DNA of 64,000 nt from Prevotella intermedia ATCC 25611 = DSM 20706 (GCF_001953955.1 NZ_CP019300.1:806001-870000); one strand, 5' to 3'. Counted from the first letter of the stretch, positions 36,721-46,136 are shown. Notes: generated by a model not told the origin, from the sequence alone. Translations and numbers: made by a program.

Positions 36721-37608
36721 TTAGTTCAGTTTAAATGTAACAGGAAGTTGGAACCAAACGTTTGCAGGCTGTCCGTTGTTCATACCTGGAATCCACTTTG
36801 GCATACTGTTCACTACGCGAAGTGCTTCACGGTCGAGTGCTGGGTCTACACCACGTGCAATTTGCGCTTGGCTAACAGAACCGTCGCGACCGACAACGAA
36901 CTTCACGATTACTTTTCCCTGAATGTTATTCTCAATAGCTACTGCAGGATACTGCAAGTGAGAAGAGAGCCATGCATTTACATTACCTTTGAAAGCTGGC
37001 ATTTGCTCTGCGAAAGTAAAGATCTTCTTTTCAATATCTTCCTTTGGAGCTTCTACCTTTGGAGCCTCAGCTACAGGCTTCTCAATCTTAGGGATGATTT
37101 GCTCTGGCGTTGCCACTGTACTTCTATCAGCTACGATATTACGGTCTTCAACACCTTCTTTTGTTTCGGTACCGACAGCCTTGGTCTCCTTATTCATCTT
37201 GACCATTGGTGGCATTTCTTCCTTAACATCTTTGTCATCTTTAATGACAGGTGCTGTAAACTTTACAGTAGCACGAGTTTCAGGAACAACCTTTTCAGGC
37301 TCAATTTTCTTGGGCTCTTCTTTCTTCTGTTGTTTCTTACGCTCTTCTTGGTCTTTCTTAGCTTGCTCAAGAGCTGCTAATTCCATCTTTGCTGCGTATG
37401 CTTCTTGCGCTGCAATATCATCATTGTGTTTCTTAATCTGGTAAGCCAGATAGCCTCCACCGAGGAATGCAGCAACAAGCAGAATAGCTAATGATTTGAT
37501 ATTTCGCTGTGAAACTGACTTACGAAGTTGGTATGCTCCGTATGCCTTGTTCTTTTCAGCGAATACCATATCGACCCATTTAGGATCGTATAGATCTATT
37601 TTTGCCAT
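36721..37608 (-). CDS. tonB: TonB energy transducer
   Basis: The 295-residue protein has a cytoplasmic N-terminus (KIDLYDPKWVDMVFAEKNKAYGAYQLRK, residues 3-30) typical of Bacteroidota TonB. It has one transmembrane helix at about 38-58 and a Lys/Glu/Pro-rich periplasmic linker. The C-terminal TonB domain contains YPAVAIENNIQGKVIVKFVV and SMPKWIPGMNNGQPANVWFQLPVTF. It couples the proton motive force harnessed by ExbB/ExbD to outer-membrane receptors such as that at 5768. It is the fourth gene of the operon. Confidence 0.95.
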   Translation of the reverse strand: MAKIDLYDPKWVDMVFAEKNKAYGAYQLRKSVSQRNIKSLAILLVAAFLGGGYLAYQIKKHNDDIAAQEAYAAKMELAALEQAKKDQEERKKQQKKEEPKKIEPEKVVPETRATVKFTAPVIKDDKDVKEEMPPMVKMNKETKAVGTETKEGVEDRNIVADRSTVATPEQIIPKIEKPVAEAPKVEAPKEDIEKKIFTFAEQMPAFKGNVNAWLSSHLQYPAVAIENNIQGKVIVKFVVGRDGSVSQAQIARGVDPALDREALRVVNSMPKWIPGMNNGQPANVWFQLPVTFKLN

Positions 37609-37643
37609 GTCTTTTTTTCTTTAATTGTTATACATCAATAACA

Positions 37644-38303
37644 TTAAGCCTTAATACCCTTTGTCAAAAGCAAAGCCTTTTCTTCTGGGGTAAGCTTATC
37701 AATGACATAAGTTGCAATATATGAAATCTGCATTTCATCGAGAATATCTACAAGATGACTGTAAGAAGCCTTATCAGTTGGTTTGATAATGACGGTCAAG
37801 GTTGGAACCTTCTTGCCATTTACATTACCTAACTTGATGTTTGTAAGTTCAGCTTGATAAATGCTGTCAGGGTAAGCTTTTTCGTTAGCAGCTTTCTTCT
37901 TTTGCAATTCTTGTACGGCAATGCGCATATCGTTGTAGGGAACGCTTGCGCCATTGTCTACTTCCTTGTGCTGAAGAACGTAACGAATACCAGTCTTGCC
38001 AGTACTCCAATCGGCTTTCTTCAACCAATTAGGATTGTCAAGCTGTGGTTTGCCCTCACCATAGAACATCTTGTCATCTTCACCAATAAAGATGGTTATA
38101 GAGTGAGACTCCTTTGCTTCATTCTTCTTTGTTTCATCTTGTGTCTTGTCATTACTTGGCATGGTCAACTCCATAGTTGAAGGCTTGCTAAGTGAAGTAC
38201 AAAGCATGAAGAATGTAATAAGCAACATAAGCATGTCTACCATTGGCGTAAAGTCTACGCGAACAGTCATTTTTTTCTGCTTGCTTTCTTTTTTATTTGC
38301 CAT
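37644..38303 (-). CDS. exbD: ExbD/TolR-type protein (second copy)
   Basis: The 219-residue protein starts with a basic segment, then RVDFTPMVDMLMLLITFFMLCTSL, the single transmembrane helix with the conserved proton-path Asp of ExbD (VDM). The periplasmic domain ends EMQISYIATYVIDKLTPEEKALL. It lies 2 bases after the first exbD and 35 bases before tonB. Paired exbD genes are usual in Bacteroidota Ton operons. At 219 residues it is longer than E. coli ExbD (141 aa). Confidence 0.93.
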   Translation of the reverse strand: MANKKESKQKKMTVRVDFTPMVDMLMLLITFFMLCTSLSKPSTMELTMPSNDKTQDETKKNEAKESHSITIFIGEDDKMFYGEGKPQLDNPNWLKKADWSTGKTGIRYVLQHKEVDNGASVPYNDMRIAVQELQKKKAANEKAYPDSIYQAELTNIKLGNVNGKKVPTLTVIIKPTDKASYSHLVDILDEMQISYIATYVIDKLTPEEKALLLTKGIKA

Positions 38304-38305
38304 TA

Positions 38306-38959
38306 TTAGTTCTCCTTAGAAGCTGCTTGTGCAGCCTTTTTAGCGTCCAACTGTGTAATCATGTAGTAATGACTTTCGTCCATATCCTGGAGTTCGCTCA
38401 TCACCTTCTTAACTGTACCATAAGGAGTGTTTGCGTCAGATTTCAAAGCAATTCTAACTTTAGGATTTACTTGGCGTGCCGCATTAATCCACTGTTGAAA
38501 TTCTGTCATCTCCTGTCCTTCGATACTATCGAGAGGGATACCCATCTTTGGGAGTTCTTCACTACGAAGCTTTGCAGACTTACTCAAGTAAGTTGGGAGC
38601 TTGTCCAATGGTGCGCCAAATGTAGACTCAGCCAAGAAAGTTTTCTTCTGCTCTGGTGTAAGTTGTGTAACCATATCTACAATTTGACCTAACTCATTAG
38701 TGTTGTCGTAGTTCATAAATACCTGGCCTTCGCCAGTTGGTTGACCTGCAGCATTCTTTTCAGGGCTGATAAGCACTGTGAGAACACCATTCTCTGGCAC
38801 TTTCATATCAGACACAGAACCTGGAGTGTTAACTTTCACTGGCTCATTCTTTACGAAGGTAGAGGTGAGCATGAAGAAAGTAAGCAACAAGGTCATAACG
38901 TCTGACATCGGCGTCATGTCAATCCAAACGTCTTCTTTCTTAATTTTTACTTTACCCAT
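38306..38959 (-). CDS. exbD: ExbD/TolR-type protein (first copy)
   Basis: The 217-residue paralogue has VWIDMTPMSDVMTLLLTFFMLTSTF at residues 11-35 with the conserved Asp in SDV, then a periplasmic domain containing GKVMSELQDMDESHYYMITQLD-like strands. It follows exbB by 31 bases. The two ExbDs share the fold but have diverged through most of the periplasmic part, consistent with a heteromeric complex. Confidence 0.92.
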   Translation of the reverse strand: MGKVKIKKEDVWIDMTPMSDVMTLLLTFFMLTSTFVKNEPVKVNTPGSVSDMKVPENGVLTVLISPEKNAAGQPTGEGQVFMNYDNTNELGQIVDMVTQLTPEQKKTFLAESTFGAPLDKLPTYLSKSAKLRSEELPKMGIPLDSIEGQEMTEFQQWINAARQVNPKVRIALKSDANTPYGTVKKVMSELQDMDESHYYMITQLDAKKAAQAASKEN

Positions 38960-38990
38960 AGCGATAATGTATTTAAAGGGTTAGCAAAAA

Positions 38991-39830
38991 TTAAGCTTCT
39001 TCTGTGTGGTTTACTTCGTATGTCTGAGCAATTGAGTAACCAACCTCGTCGAGTGCGTAAGTCAACTTGTCTACCTTGTTTGAGAAGTAGCCGTAAGAAA
39101 CTACTGCACACCAAGAAGTAGCAATACCGAATGCAGTATTAATCAACGCCTCAGAAATACCAGCAGAAAGTGCAGCAGAGTCAGCACCACCACCTGCAGA
39201 CAAAGCAGAGAACGACTTGATCATACCAGTTACGGTACCGAGAAGACCTGTAAGTGTACCAAGTGTAACAAGTGTTGCAATGATAGGAAGGTTCATTGTA
39301 AGAGTTGGCATCTCAAGCTGAGTTGCTTCCTCGTGAGCCTGCTGGATCTTAGCAACCTTCTGTGCTTTCTTTAAGTTAGCGTTAGCACCGCTTTCCATAG
39401 ACTTGTAAGCGTTCAAAGAAGCCTTTACAACGTTTGCAACAGAACCTTTCTGCTGGTCGCAAAGTTGATTAGCCTTGTTCATATCGTTTGCATTCAATGC
39501 AGACTTAATGTTTACAACGAACTTAGGAAGAGCACCCTTACCAAAAGCGGTCTTCAAAGCCAACCAACGCTCGATTGACATAGCGAGCACAGTGAGCAAC
39601 AAAGTGTGGATAACAGGAACCACGATACCACCTTTAAAGATAGTACCCCATACGTCAGCTGGGTGTTCTTTTGTACCTGGATCTTGGAAGTGCATATCAT
39701 GAGCAAACCATGTAAAGAACAATACGAATGCTACGACACCGCAAACTGCGATGATCCAAAATGCGCCTCTAACTCCTGTGAAGCCCTCTGATTTCTTTTG
39801 TGGGGCTGCTTTTTGTTGTGTAGTTGCCAT
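38991..39830 (-). CDS. exbB: ExbB/MotA/TolQ proton-channel protein
   Basis: The 279-residue protein has three transmembrane helices (about 25-45, 75-95 and 180-235 with two hydrophobic stretches). The last region carries the family signature TLGTLTGLLGTVTGMIKSF and ISEALINTAFGIATSW. It forms the stator-like pentamer that energises TonB. It is the first gene of the operon, about 120 bases after a clear promoter. Confidence 0.94.
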   Translation of the reverse strand: MATTQQKAAPQKKSEGFTGVRGAFWIIAVCGVVAFVLFFTWFAHDMHFQDPGTKEHPADVWGTIFKGGIVVPVIHTLLLTVLAMSIERWLALKTAFGKGALPKFVVNIKSALNANDMNKANQLCDQQKGSVANVVKASLNAYKSMESGANANLKKAQKVAKIQQAHEEATQLEMPTLTMNLPIIATLVTLGTLTGLLGTVTGMIKSFSALSAGGGADSAALSAGISEALINTAFGIATSWCAVVSYGYFSNKVDKLTYALDEVGYSIAQTYEVNHTEEA

Positions 39831-39951
39831 AAATGATAAAATTTTAATTTTTTAGTTATAAATGAATTGAATTATTAATATCTAATTGATTTTAAACAGA
39901 TTGGATATTTAGCTGCCAAATAAATGCCAACTTTTTTCCGCACATTTTCGG

Positions 39952-39959
39952 CAAAGATA
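39952..39959 (-). promoter_or_regulatory. -7 box of the exbB-exbD-exbD-tonB operon
   Basis: On the minus strand TATCTTTG (complement of 39952-39959) lies about 120 bases before exbB. Confidence 0.65.
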
Positions 39960-40228
39960 ACAATTAATAGAGAATTACACTTGAAATTGACATCTTTTAA
40001 CTGTTGCTTTTTGCTTGTTTTACTACGTTTTCTGCATTATTGCGACACTTTTATAAATTCTTTCTGTTCTATATGTTCTATTCATACCTTATGTGTTTTT
40101 AAGTTAAACATTTGGTATTGAATACAGATATACTCTGTGTTTGTAGTTATTATGACTTCGTTGTTTCATAATAGACTGCTTCTCTTGCCTACAAATTTAC
40201 TTATTTAGTATGATTTAAACGAAAAAAT

Positions 40229-40270
40229 AAAGACATTATTTCATTTTCAACCTATGAAATAATGTCTTTA
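40229..40270 (-). terminator. Terminator after ribBA
   Basis: The 15-bp stem AAAGACATTATTTCA / TGAAATAATGTCTTT with an 11-nt loop lies 40 bases after the ribBA stop. The rest of the 39831-40309 gap is AT-rich with no gene that I can see. Confidence 0.82.
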
Positions 40271-40309
40271 ATATATATTAAGGTGTAATTTCTCTATAAG
40301 TTTAACACT

Positions 40310-41518
40310 TTATAGGTGTAAATCGTGTCCCATTCTATCTTTCTTTGTTTTCAAATAACGATAGTCGTATTCGTTTGGTCGTACTTCTATGGGAATATTC
40401 TCTTGTATTTCCAAACCGTATGCTTCCAAGCCGACACGCTTTGTCGGATTGTTGGTCATCAAGCGCATCTTGTGCACGCCGAGATGGCGCAACATCTGAG
40501 CACCACAGCCATAATCGCGTTCGTCGGGCTTAAATCCAAGATGCAAGTTGGCATCTACAGTATCAAGACCCTGCTCCTGCAGTTTGTAAGCAGCCATTTT
40601 GTTCATTAATCCTATGCCTCTGCCTTCTTGCTGCATATAAATCAGAACGCCCTTTCCCTCTTTCTCAATCATTTCCATAGCTTTGTGCAACTGCTCGCCA
40701 CAATCGCATCTCTCGCTGCCAAGGATATCGCCAGTGGCACAAGAAGAATGCACGCGCACCAATACAGGTTCGTCTTCGCGCCATTCGCCTTTAATAAGAG
40801 CCATGTGTTCTACACCTGTAGAAGTCTGTCGGAAAGGAATTAAGCGAAAGTGTCCGTATCTCGTAGGCATATCAACTTCAACACCAACTTCGATGCTTGT
40901 TTCTCGCTTTAGACGGTATGCAATGATGTCTTTAATACTGATAATCTTCATATCCCACTCTTTGGCTTTTTCAATGAGTTGGGGCATACGTGCCATTGTT
41001 CCGTCGTCGTTCATGATTTCCATTAACACACCTGCGGGGAAGCAGCCTGCCATCTTGCATAAATCGATGGCTGCTTCGGTGTGTCCTGAACGTCTTAACA
41101 CGCCATTATCCTGTGCATACAATGGATTTATATGTCCAGGGCGTCCAAACGTCTGTGGTGTTGAGTTTGGGTCGGCCAATGCCTTTATGGTTTCGGCGCG
41201 GTCGTGAGTAGACACACCCGTTGAACAGCCTTCCAATTTGTCTACGGTTACGGTAAATGGTGTGCCAAGTACCGATGTATTATCAGTTACCTGATGTGGC
41301 AAATCTAATTCTTTGGCTCGCGAAAGCGTTATTGGAACGCAAAGTACGCCACGAGCATTTTTCAGCATGAAGTTCACCTTTTCAGGGGTAATCATTTCAG
41401 CAGCCATAATGAGGTCGCCCTCATTTTCTCGGTCTTCGTCATCGACTACAATAACGAATTTACCTTCTTTAAAGTCTTTTACTGCATCTTCAATGCTACT
41501 GAGTTCGAAGTTCTCCAT
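40310..41518 (-). CDS. ribBA: Bifunctional 3,4-dihydroxy-2-butanone-4-phosphate synthase / GTP cyclohydrolase II
   Basis: The 402-residue enzyme catalyses the two entry reactions of riboflavin synthesis. The DHBP synthase domain (about 1-200) has [28 protein letters not shown] and [10 protein letters not shown]. The GTP cyclohydrolase II domain (about 205-402) has the zinc-binding cysteines in [20 protein letters not shown], then [14 protein letters not shown]. Length and motifs are complete. It lies 77 bases after the LptF/G gene, with no FMN riboswitch in the short gap. It may be cotranscribed with that gene. Confidence 0.97.
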   Translation of the reverse strand: MENFELSSIEDAVKDFKEGKFVIVVDDEDRENEGDLIMAAEMITPEKVNFMLKNARGVLCVPITLSRAKELDLPHQVTDNTSVLGTPFTVTVDKLEGCSTGVSTHDRAETIKALADPNSTPQTFGRPGHINPLYAQDNGVLRRSGHTEAAIDLCKMAGCFPAGVLMEIMNDDGTMARMPQLIEKAKEWDMKIISIKDIIAYRLKRETSIEVGVEVDMPTRYGHFRLIPFRQTSTGVEHMALIKGEWREDEPVLVRVHSSCATGDILGSERCDCGEQLHKAMEMIEKEGKGVLIYMQQEGRGIGLMNKMAAYKLQEQGLDTVDANLHLGFKPDERDYGCGAQMLRHLGVHKMRLMTNNPTKRVGLEAYGLEIQENIPIEVRPNEYDYRYLKTKKDRMGHDLHL

Positions 41519-41595
41519 AATTGTATTTTAAGTTTAAAGTCTATGTTAGTTTCATATAACACGACCTTAGGTTTGATTTATAATTATTTTAATTG

Positions 41596-43509
41596 TTACT
41601 GTTTCTCTTTAGCTATTATCTTATCGCTTTCAGCAATAATGTTTTCATTCGTTTGCTTTATTGTTTTTAAATCACGATACAAACGCAATCGAAAGCCCCA
41701 CATTCTGAAATAGAAGAATAAACCAACGGGAAGAATGATAGCAGAAGCAATGTTCAGCCACTTGTACTCAAAAGGACGGGTATGTGCCTTTGTTACCAAT
41801 ATAGGATATTGGTTGAGTTCAGAGAGTATCACCTTATTGCGCGTATTGGCTAAATCTTCGACAACCGTTTCAAGGTCGTTGCTTAAACGTTCTATTTCGT
41901 GGTCGGGTTGATATTTAAAGAACGTCCTAATAAAATTAGGTGGCGACTTCAAGTTGCTCTTCTTCACATACGCCACAATGTCCGTATTCATTTCTCTCAG
42001 CACATTGGCATCGTCAGCATACTTCGGCATATTGATAATGACTTCTTTGCTGCTGATGTTGCGTTTTATACGCAGACCCAATATGCGCATGGCAAGGTTA
42101 CGATACAGGTCGATATTGAACACTGCTGAATCGTTATTTGCCTTATAAGTAATGAATATGGCTGTTGGAATAAGAATAGCAGGCGAGAGCCCTCGTCCGA
42201 ACCATATTGCCCAGTCGCCTTGCCTTGACATTCGATAGCCCGTATTATTTAATATGTAATAAATAATAAAGACCAACACGCTTATTATAATAGGAACGCC
42301 CAAGCCTCCCTTTCGGATAATTGCACCCAAAGGTGCTCCGATGAAAAAGAAGATAAGACAAGTTAGCGACAATAGATACTTATTTATTTCTGCAATATCG
42401 TGCATTCGTATAAGTTTATCGCCATCGCTGGTTATCATGCTCTTAAAGTCAAGGTCGGCAACCGTCTGTTGCGTATTTATCAAAGCACGGTCGATGGCTT
42501 GTCTGCGCTCTTCGGGGCGCATTTTGCTATAAAGCGAATCTAAATCGAAATCTTTGGTCGAAGCCAATGCCATGGCTTCTTCCATTTCTTTCTTCTTTAG
42601 CTTCAAAATAGGGTAAAGTGCCTGCCGTGCATCTTTGTAATACGCATTGCCCACGCTGTCGTAAACCTGAACTATCGAATCCTTATCGTGGCGTATCTTG
42701 GCAATACTTTTCGTGCGGGCATCGTCCGAAATTCCCGCCATATCAGTTAAGTTGAAGTCGGCATCGAAGTCTATAACCAACTTTTTGTGCACAAAAGATT
42801 CGCGGCGATAGGGCACGCTGGCACTACTGCCCAATTCCTGCGAACGCATATTCTCGAACCATTCGCCATTCCACAGGTTCAGTACGAGGTGTTTCTTCTC
42901 GGCTGTTGATTGCAATAATCCCGAATCGGCAAGTATGATGGCTTGGTCTTCATACGAATCGGTCATGCGGTAAATCATTATATTATATAGGCGTCCTGTT
43001 TCCAAATCGCGTTTTTCAACATAAAGATTGGTCTGCGGAATACCATTATAAAAGACTCCTTCTGGTATTTCCAATTCAGGACTCTTCTGCTTCATCGATA
43101 TTAACAACTGGTTGAAATGCTTTTTGGCATTAGGACCTACGCTGTCTTGAAAGTAAAACGACATAAGCGCGATGAGTAAAGTAAATATCATTACTCCTCT
43201 GAAAGACTGAATAAGCGATATGCCTGCAGCCTTAATGGCAGTCAGTTCGGAACTTTCACCAAGATTTCCAAACGTAATGAGCGACGATAGCAGCACGGCA
43301 AGTGGCAAAGCTTCTGGTACCATCATCAAACTCATATACCAAAAGAACTCGCCAAGTACATCGAGTGTAAGACCTTTACCAATCAGTTCATCAACATATT
43401 GCCACAAAAACTGCATCATCAGCACAAACAAGCTGATGACGAACGTTCCTGCGAAAAGCATTCCAAACTGCTTTATTATAAATATGTCTAACTTTTTGAT
43501 GCGAAACAT
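41596..43509 (-). CDS. LptF/LptG-family LPS export permease
   Basis: The ATG at 43509 (MFRIKKLDIFIIKQF) is chosen over an upstream GTG, since the first helix begins directly after it. The 637-residue protein has three N-terminal helices, a large periplasmic jellyroll-type region and three helices near 390-470 (SLTCLIFFFIGAPLGAIIRKGGLG). A fourth C-terminal extension with another helix at about 600 is unusual for the family, whose members are around 360 residues in proteobacteria. LptF/G form the permease that lifts LPS out of the inner membrane. The Bacteroidota form is typically longer and not clearly F or G. Confidence 0.9.
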   Translation of the reverse strand: MFRIKKLDIFIIKQFGMLFAGTFVISLFVLMMQFLWQYVDELIGKGLTLDVLGEFFWYMSLMMVPEALPLAVLLSSLITFGNLGESSELTAIKAAGISLIQSFRGVMIFTLLIALMSFYFQDSVGPNAKKHFNQLLISMKQKSPELEIPEGVFYNGIPQTNLYVEKRDLETGRLYNIMIYRMTDSYEDQAIILADSGLLQSTAEKKHLVLNLWNGEWFENMRSQELGSSASVPYRRESFVHKKLVIDFDADFNLTDMAGISDDARTKSIAKIRHDKDSIVQVYDSVGNAYYKDARQALYPILKLKKKEMEEAMALASTKDFDLDSLYSKMRPEERRQAIDRALINTQQTVADLDFKSMITSDGDKLIRMHDIAEINKYLLSLTCLIFFFIGAPLGAIIRKGGLGVPIIISVLVFIIYYILNNTGYRMSRQGDWAIWFGRGLSPAILIPTAIFITYKANNDSAVFNIDLYRNLAMRILGLRIKRNISSKEVIINMPKYADDANVLREMNTDIVAYVKKSNLKSPPNFIRTFFKYQPDHEIERLSNDLETVVEDLANTRNKVILSELNQYPILVTKAHTRPFEYKWLNIASAIILPVGLFFYFRMWGFRLRLYRDLKTIKQTNENIIAESDKIIAKEKQ

Positions 43510-43749
43510 TTTCCGTTGCGCAATGTACACTTACGCACATATTGCTTTGCAAAATTACACAAAATTATCAGAGTAGCCACCTATTTTTCATTTTTTATAT
43601 CCTAACAAAGGTCTTAACACGGCTATACTACCGCTTGAGAACTATATTTTTAAAATATCATCAATAAATTTTCAAATAAATTTTGTCGGTTCACTTTTTT
43701 TATATACCTTTGCAACCGCTTTTCAAAAGCAACCTGTAAAAGGGTTGAT

Positions 43750-43823
43750 GGCGGGATAGCTCAGTTGGTTAGAGCGTCGGATTCATAATCCGGAGGTCCG
43801 GGGATCGTAGCCCCGTCCCGCTA
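43750..43823 (+). tRNA. tRNA-Met (anticodon CAT)
   Basis: This is a 74-nt cloverleaf. The acceptor GGCGGGA pairs with TCCCGCT (G-T first pair), and the D arm is GCTC/GAGC. The anticodon arm TCGGA-TTCATAA-TCCGG gives CAT, and the T arm is CGGGG-ATCGTAG-CCCCG with discriminator A. The T loop has A54 and T58 instead of the usual T54 and A58. It lacks initiator features and could in principle be the tRNA-Ile with lysidine; elongator Met is favoured. Confidence 0.85.
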
Positions 43824-43826
43824 CAT

Positions 43827-43862
43827 AAAAAGGAGTTACGAAAACGTAACTCCTTTTTTTAT
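43827..43862 (+). terminator. Rho-independent terminator after tRNA-Met
   Basis: The 12-bp stem AAAGGAGTTACG / CGTAACTCCTTT with an AAAA loop is followed by T residues, 5 bases after the tRNA. Confidence 0.92.
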
Positions 43863-43904
43863 TTTCATTGTTAAGGCTTTGGTGGACTTTTCAAGATGCA
43901 GCAA

Positions 43905-44273
43905 TCATTTCAATAAATAACGTTGTCTCGATTCAATAATGTCATTCATATTTTCACTTGCCCATACCAGCAAGTTGTCTATAAGGGGTAATAGACTTTG
44001 TCCTTTATCAGTAAGCGAATACTCCACACGTGGTGGAATCTCAGGGAAAGCCTCACGATGAACGAGATTATCACCTTCAAGCATTTTAAGAGTAGTTGTC
44101 AGCATCTTTTGGGAAATATCTGGAATATTGCGTTGCAACTCCTTAAAACGCTGATTTTTGTTAGTTTCCAATGTAAAAAGCACCAACATCGACCATTTAT
44201 CGCCTATTCTCGATAATACATTTCGGACAGGACAATTAGGGAAAAGAGCATCTCTTACTTCATTTCTATTCAT
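43905..44273 (-). CDS. HxlR-family transcriptional regulator
   Basis: The 122-residue winged-helix protein has the family opening CPVRNVLSRIGDKWSMLVLF with a conserved Cys at about 14, then RFKELQRNIPDISQKMLTTTLKML (recognition helix) and VEYSLTDKGQSLLPL. HxlR regulators often sense reactive aldehydes or oxidants through this Cys. It is divergent from the cupin gene with 245 bp between, the usual arrangement for a regulator and its target. Confidence 0.93.
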   Translation of the reverse strand: MNRNEVRDALFPNCPVRNVLSRIGDKWSMLVLFTLETNKNQRFKELQRNIPDISQKMLTTTLKMLEGDNLVHREAFPEIPPRVEYSLTDKGQSLLPLIDNLLVWASENMNDIIESRQRYLLK

Positions 44274-44392
44274 AGTTAATAGAGTTTTAAAACGATATTA
44301 CTGCACAAAAGTAACTATTATAGCTTGAGCAGGTGTTGTTTTATTGTTAAACAGTGCTAAAAGCAAAACACTTAACCCACTCACTTTCAATA

Positions 44393-44464
44393 TTACTTAC
44401 TTCTAAGTAACTGGCTTACATTTGCGTGCCTACTTGCATAAACTTTTGAAACACAATATCTTTG
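44393..44464 (+). promoter_or_regulatory. Candidate HxlR operator and promoter of the cupin gene
   Basis: The palindrome TTACTTA-CTTC-TAAGTAA (44393-44410) precedes CTTG (44433-44436) and TATCTTTG (44457-44464), 20 bp apart. A third copy of the AGTAACT-type half-site occurs at 44310-44316 near the regulator's own start. Confidence 0.5.
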
Positions 44465-44518
44465 CATTGTCAAAACAAAAATAATAACAACTCTTATAAC
44501 GAATAAACAAATAGCATT

Positions 44519-44971
44519 ATGAAAACAGTAGAAACAATTAAAACAGGTAAGAACTTCACAGCAGTGAGTGTTGGTAAACTTAACGAGATTAAAGATTACG
44601 TCCTTCCAATGGGCGACATTGAGATTCCTGGCAAGGTATTCGTCGGTCAGGCATTGCAGGCAACAGGCAGTGAGCTATCATTCCAAGTGCTTGTTCCTAA
44701 TCAGGATAGCGGTTTTCTTCACACACACAAGACACACGAGGAACTTTACTTCATTCTTAAAGGTGAAGGGGAATATCAAGTTGATGGAGAAATATTCTCA
44801 GTATCGGAAGGCAGTATTATTCGTGTAGCTCCTGATGGCAAACGTGCATTGAAAAATACTGGTAAAGATGAAATGTTGATGCTTTGCATTCAATACAAAG
44901 CCAATAGCTTTGCAGAAAACGATTCGCCAGCTGGTGATGGCGTTATACTGAATGATAAGCTGATTTGGTAA
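44519..44971 (+). CDS. Single-domain cupin protein
   Basis: The 150-residue protein contains a cupin fold. Metal ligands are visible in HTHKTHEELYFILKGEGEY (two-His-Glu motif 1) and the second motif VSEGSIIRVAPDGKRALKN has Pro and Gly at the right places but no obvious second His. Substrate and reaction cannot be told from the sequence. Divergence from the HxlR regulator suggests induction by a reactive compound. It has its own promoter and ends before repeat copy 6. Confidence 0.85.
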   Translation: MKTVETIKTGKNFTAVSVGKLNEIKDYVLPMGDIEIPGKVFVGQALQATGSELSFQVLVPNQDSGFLHTHKTHEELYFILKGEGEYQVDGEIFSVSEGSIIRVAPDGKRALKNTGKDEMLMLCIQYKANSFAENDSPAGDGVILNDKLIW

Positions 44972-45056
44972 TTTACTTACAGACTCCCTGTGTATTCGAT
45001 TTGCAATGTCCTCACACGACTTTGCGAGTCGAATATTAGTCAGAAAGTAGGCTATA

Positions 45057-45249
45057 AAGATGTAAACATTTTTCATAACGATATCTTTTATTCAACCGAT
45101 TGTTTATCAGCGTGTTATAAAACATGTTGTTTTGCATTCTAAAAGCGGCTCTTTTGCAAGGTAAAAGAGCCGCTTTTGGCGTGCAAAACCTACGCTTTCG
45201 CAACGTCAAAGCGCAGTTATCACTTTTTAACGGAATTATTTTTACAAAA
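45057..45249 (-). repeat. 22-bp-phased intergenic element, copy 6 (minus, core type I)
   Basis: On the minus strand it runs from TTTTGTAAAAATAAT to GAAAAATGTTTACA. Words: GCGTAGG, GCGGCTC, GAGCCGC and CAACATG (a changed fourth word). The remaining part of the 44972-45475 gap shows no gene. Confidence 0.9.
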
Positions 45250-45475
45250 TCAGAAGTGTTTTTCAGTATTTTAGTTGTGCGATAAAAAGAAAACAACTCA
45301 AGTAAAGAAGTATTGAAAAAGAATTATAAGTGGTGTTTATTATATCTTGCAATATTCCATTTTTTATATATGTTTTTTGTATATTTGTATCGAAATTAGA
45401 ATCTTGGAAATCGAGTAGTTGCAAAGCAATGAAGTGCTTTGAAGAGAATAAATTGAACTATTAGATGGATTGGGA

Positions 45476-46027
45476 ATGAACAATATAGATTTTATAGCTA
45501 TTGATTTTGAGACTGCTACTGCTAAGCGGGCTTCCATTTGCGAAGCTGGTATTTGTGTGGTGAAGGGCGGTAAAGTGGTAGAAACCAAATCGTGGTTGGT
45601 TCGTCCCGAAGACAATCGTTACGACTATTGGAACATTTGTGTACACGGGATTCGGCCGTCAGATACTGCCGATGCACCAATGTTTCCTGAAGTATGGGCT
45701 GAAATAACCGATTACTTGCAGGAATGTCCTGTGTTGGTAGCCCACAATGCTTCGTTCGATATAAGTTGTATCCGTCATTCTTTAGATTTTTACAGTCTGC
45801 CCACGCCCGAAGTAGACTATTATTGTTCGCTTCGTGCAGCCCGCCATATTTACGATTTTGATTGCAACAAGCTTGATTATCTTTGCAATCAGTTTGAAAT
45901 ACCTTATGGTACGCACCATCGTGCAGGCGACGATGCGGAGATGTGTGCCCGCCTTTTCCTGCGCGAAATAAGAGATGCAGGCTGGGTAGAGCTGGAAGAA
46001 ATGGATTATTGTAATGGCAAGCTGTAA
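45476..46027 (+). CDS. DnaQ-like DEDDh 3'-5' exonuclease
   Basis: ATG at 45476 is chosen over an in-frame TTG two codons earlier. The 183-residue protein has the exonuclease motifs IDFETA (Exo I), VLVAHNASFDI (Exo II) and THHRAGDDAEMC (Exo III), consistent with the epsilon/RNase T superfamily. There is no BRCT or other extra domain, so it is a stand-alone DEDDh nuclease of DNA or RNA, not the full proofreading subunit. A bidirectional terminator follows. Confidence 0.9.
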   Translation: MNNIDFIAIDFETATAKRASICEAGICVVKGGKVVETKSWLVRPEDNRYDYWNICVHGIRPSDTADAPMFPEVWAEITDYLQECPVLVAHNASFDISCIRHSLDFYSLPTPEVDYYCSLRAARHIYDFDCNKLDYLCNQFEIPYGTHHRAGDDAEMCARLFLREIRDAGWVELEEMDYCNGKL

Positions 46028-46084
46028 AAAAAGGCTTTCTATTTAGGTAGAAAACAATAGCTTAGGTAATCTTCTATCTCAAAC

Positions 46085-46121
46085 AAAACAGCCTCTGCAC
46101 TAAATGTGCAGAGGCTGTTTT
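46085..46121. terminator. Bidirectional terminator between exonuclease and EamA genes
   Basis: The 16-bp stem AAAACAGCCTCTGCAC / GTGCAGAGGCTGTTTT has a 5-nt loop and sits between convergent genes. Confidence 0.92.
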
Positions 46122-46136
46122 GCTTTTTTGTTTCTC

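Noticed and set aside
40310..41595. FMN riboswitch upstream of ribBA
   Set aside because: The gap before ribBA is only 77 bases and lacks the conserved RFN helices.
43750..43823. Initiator tRNA-Met
   Set aside because: The anticodon stem lacks the three consecutive G-C pairs of initiators and the first acceptor pair is G-T rather than a mismatch.
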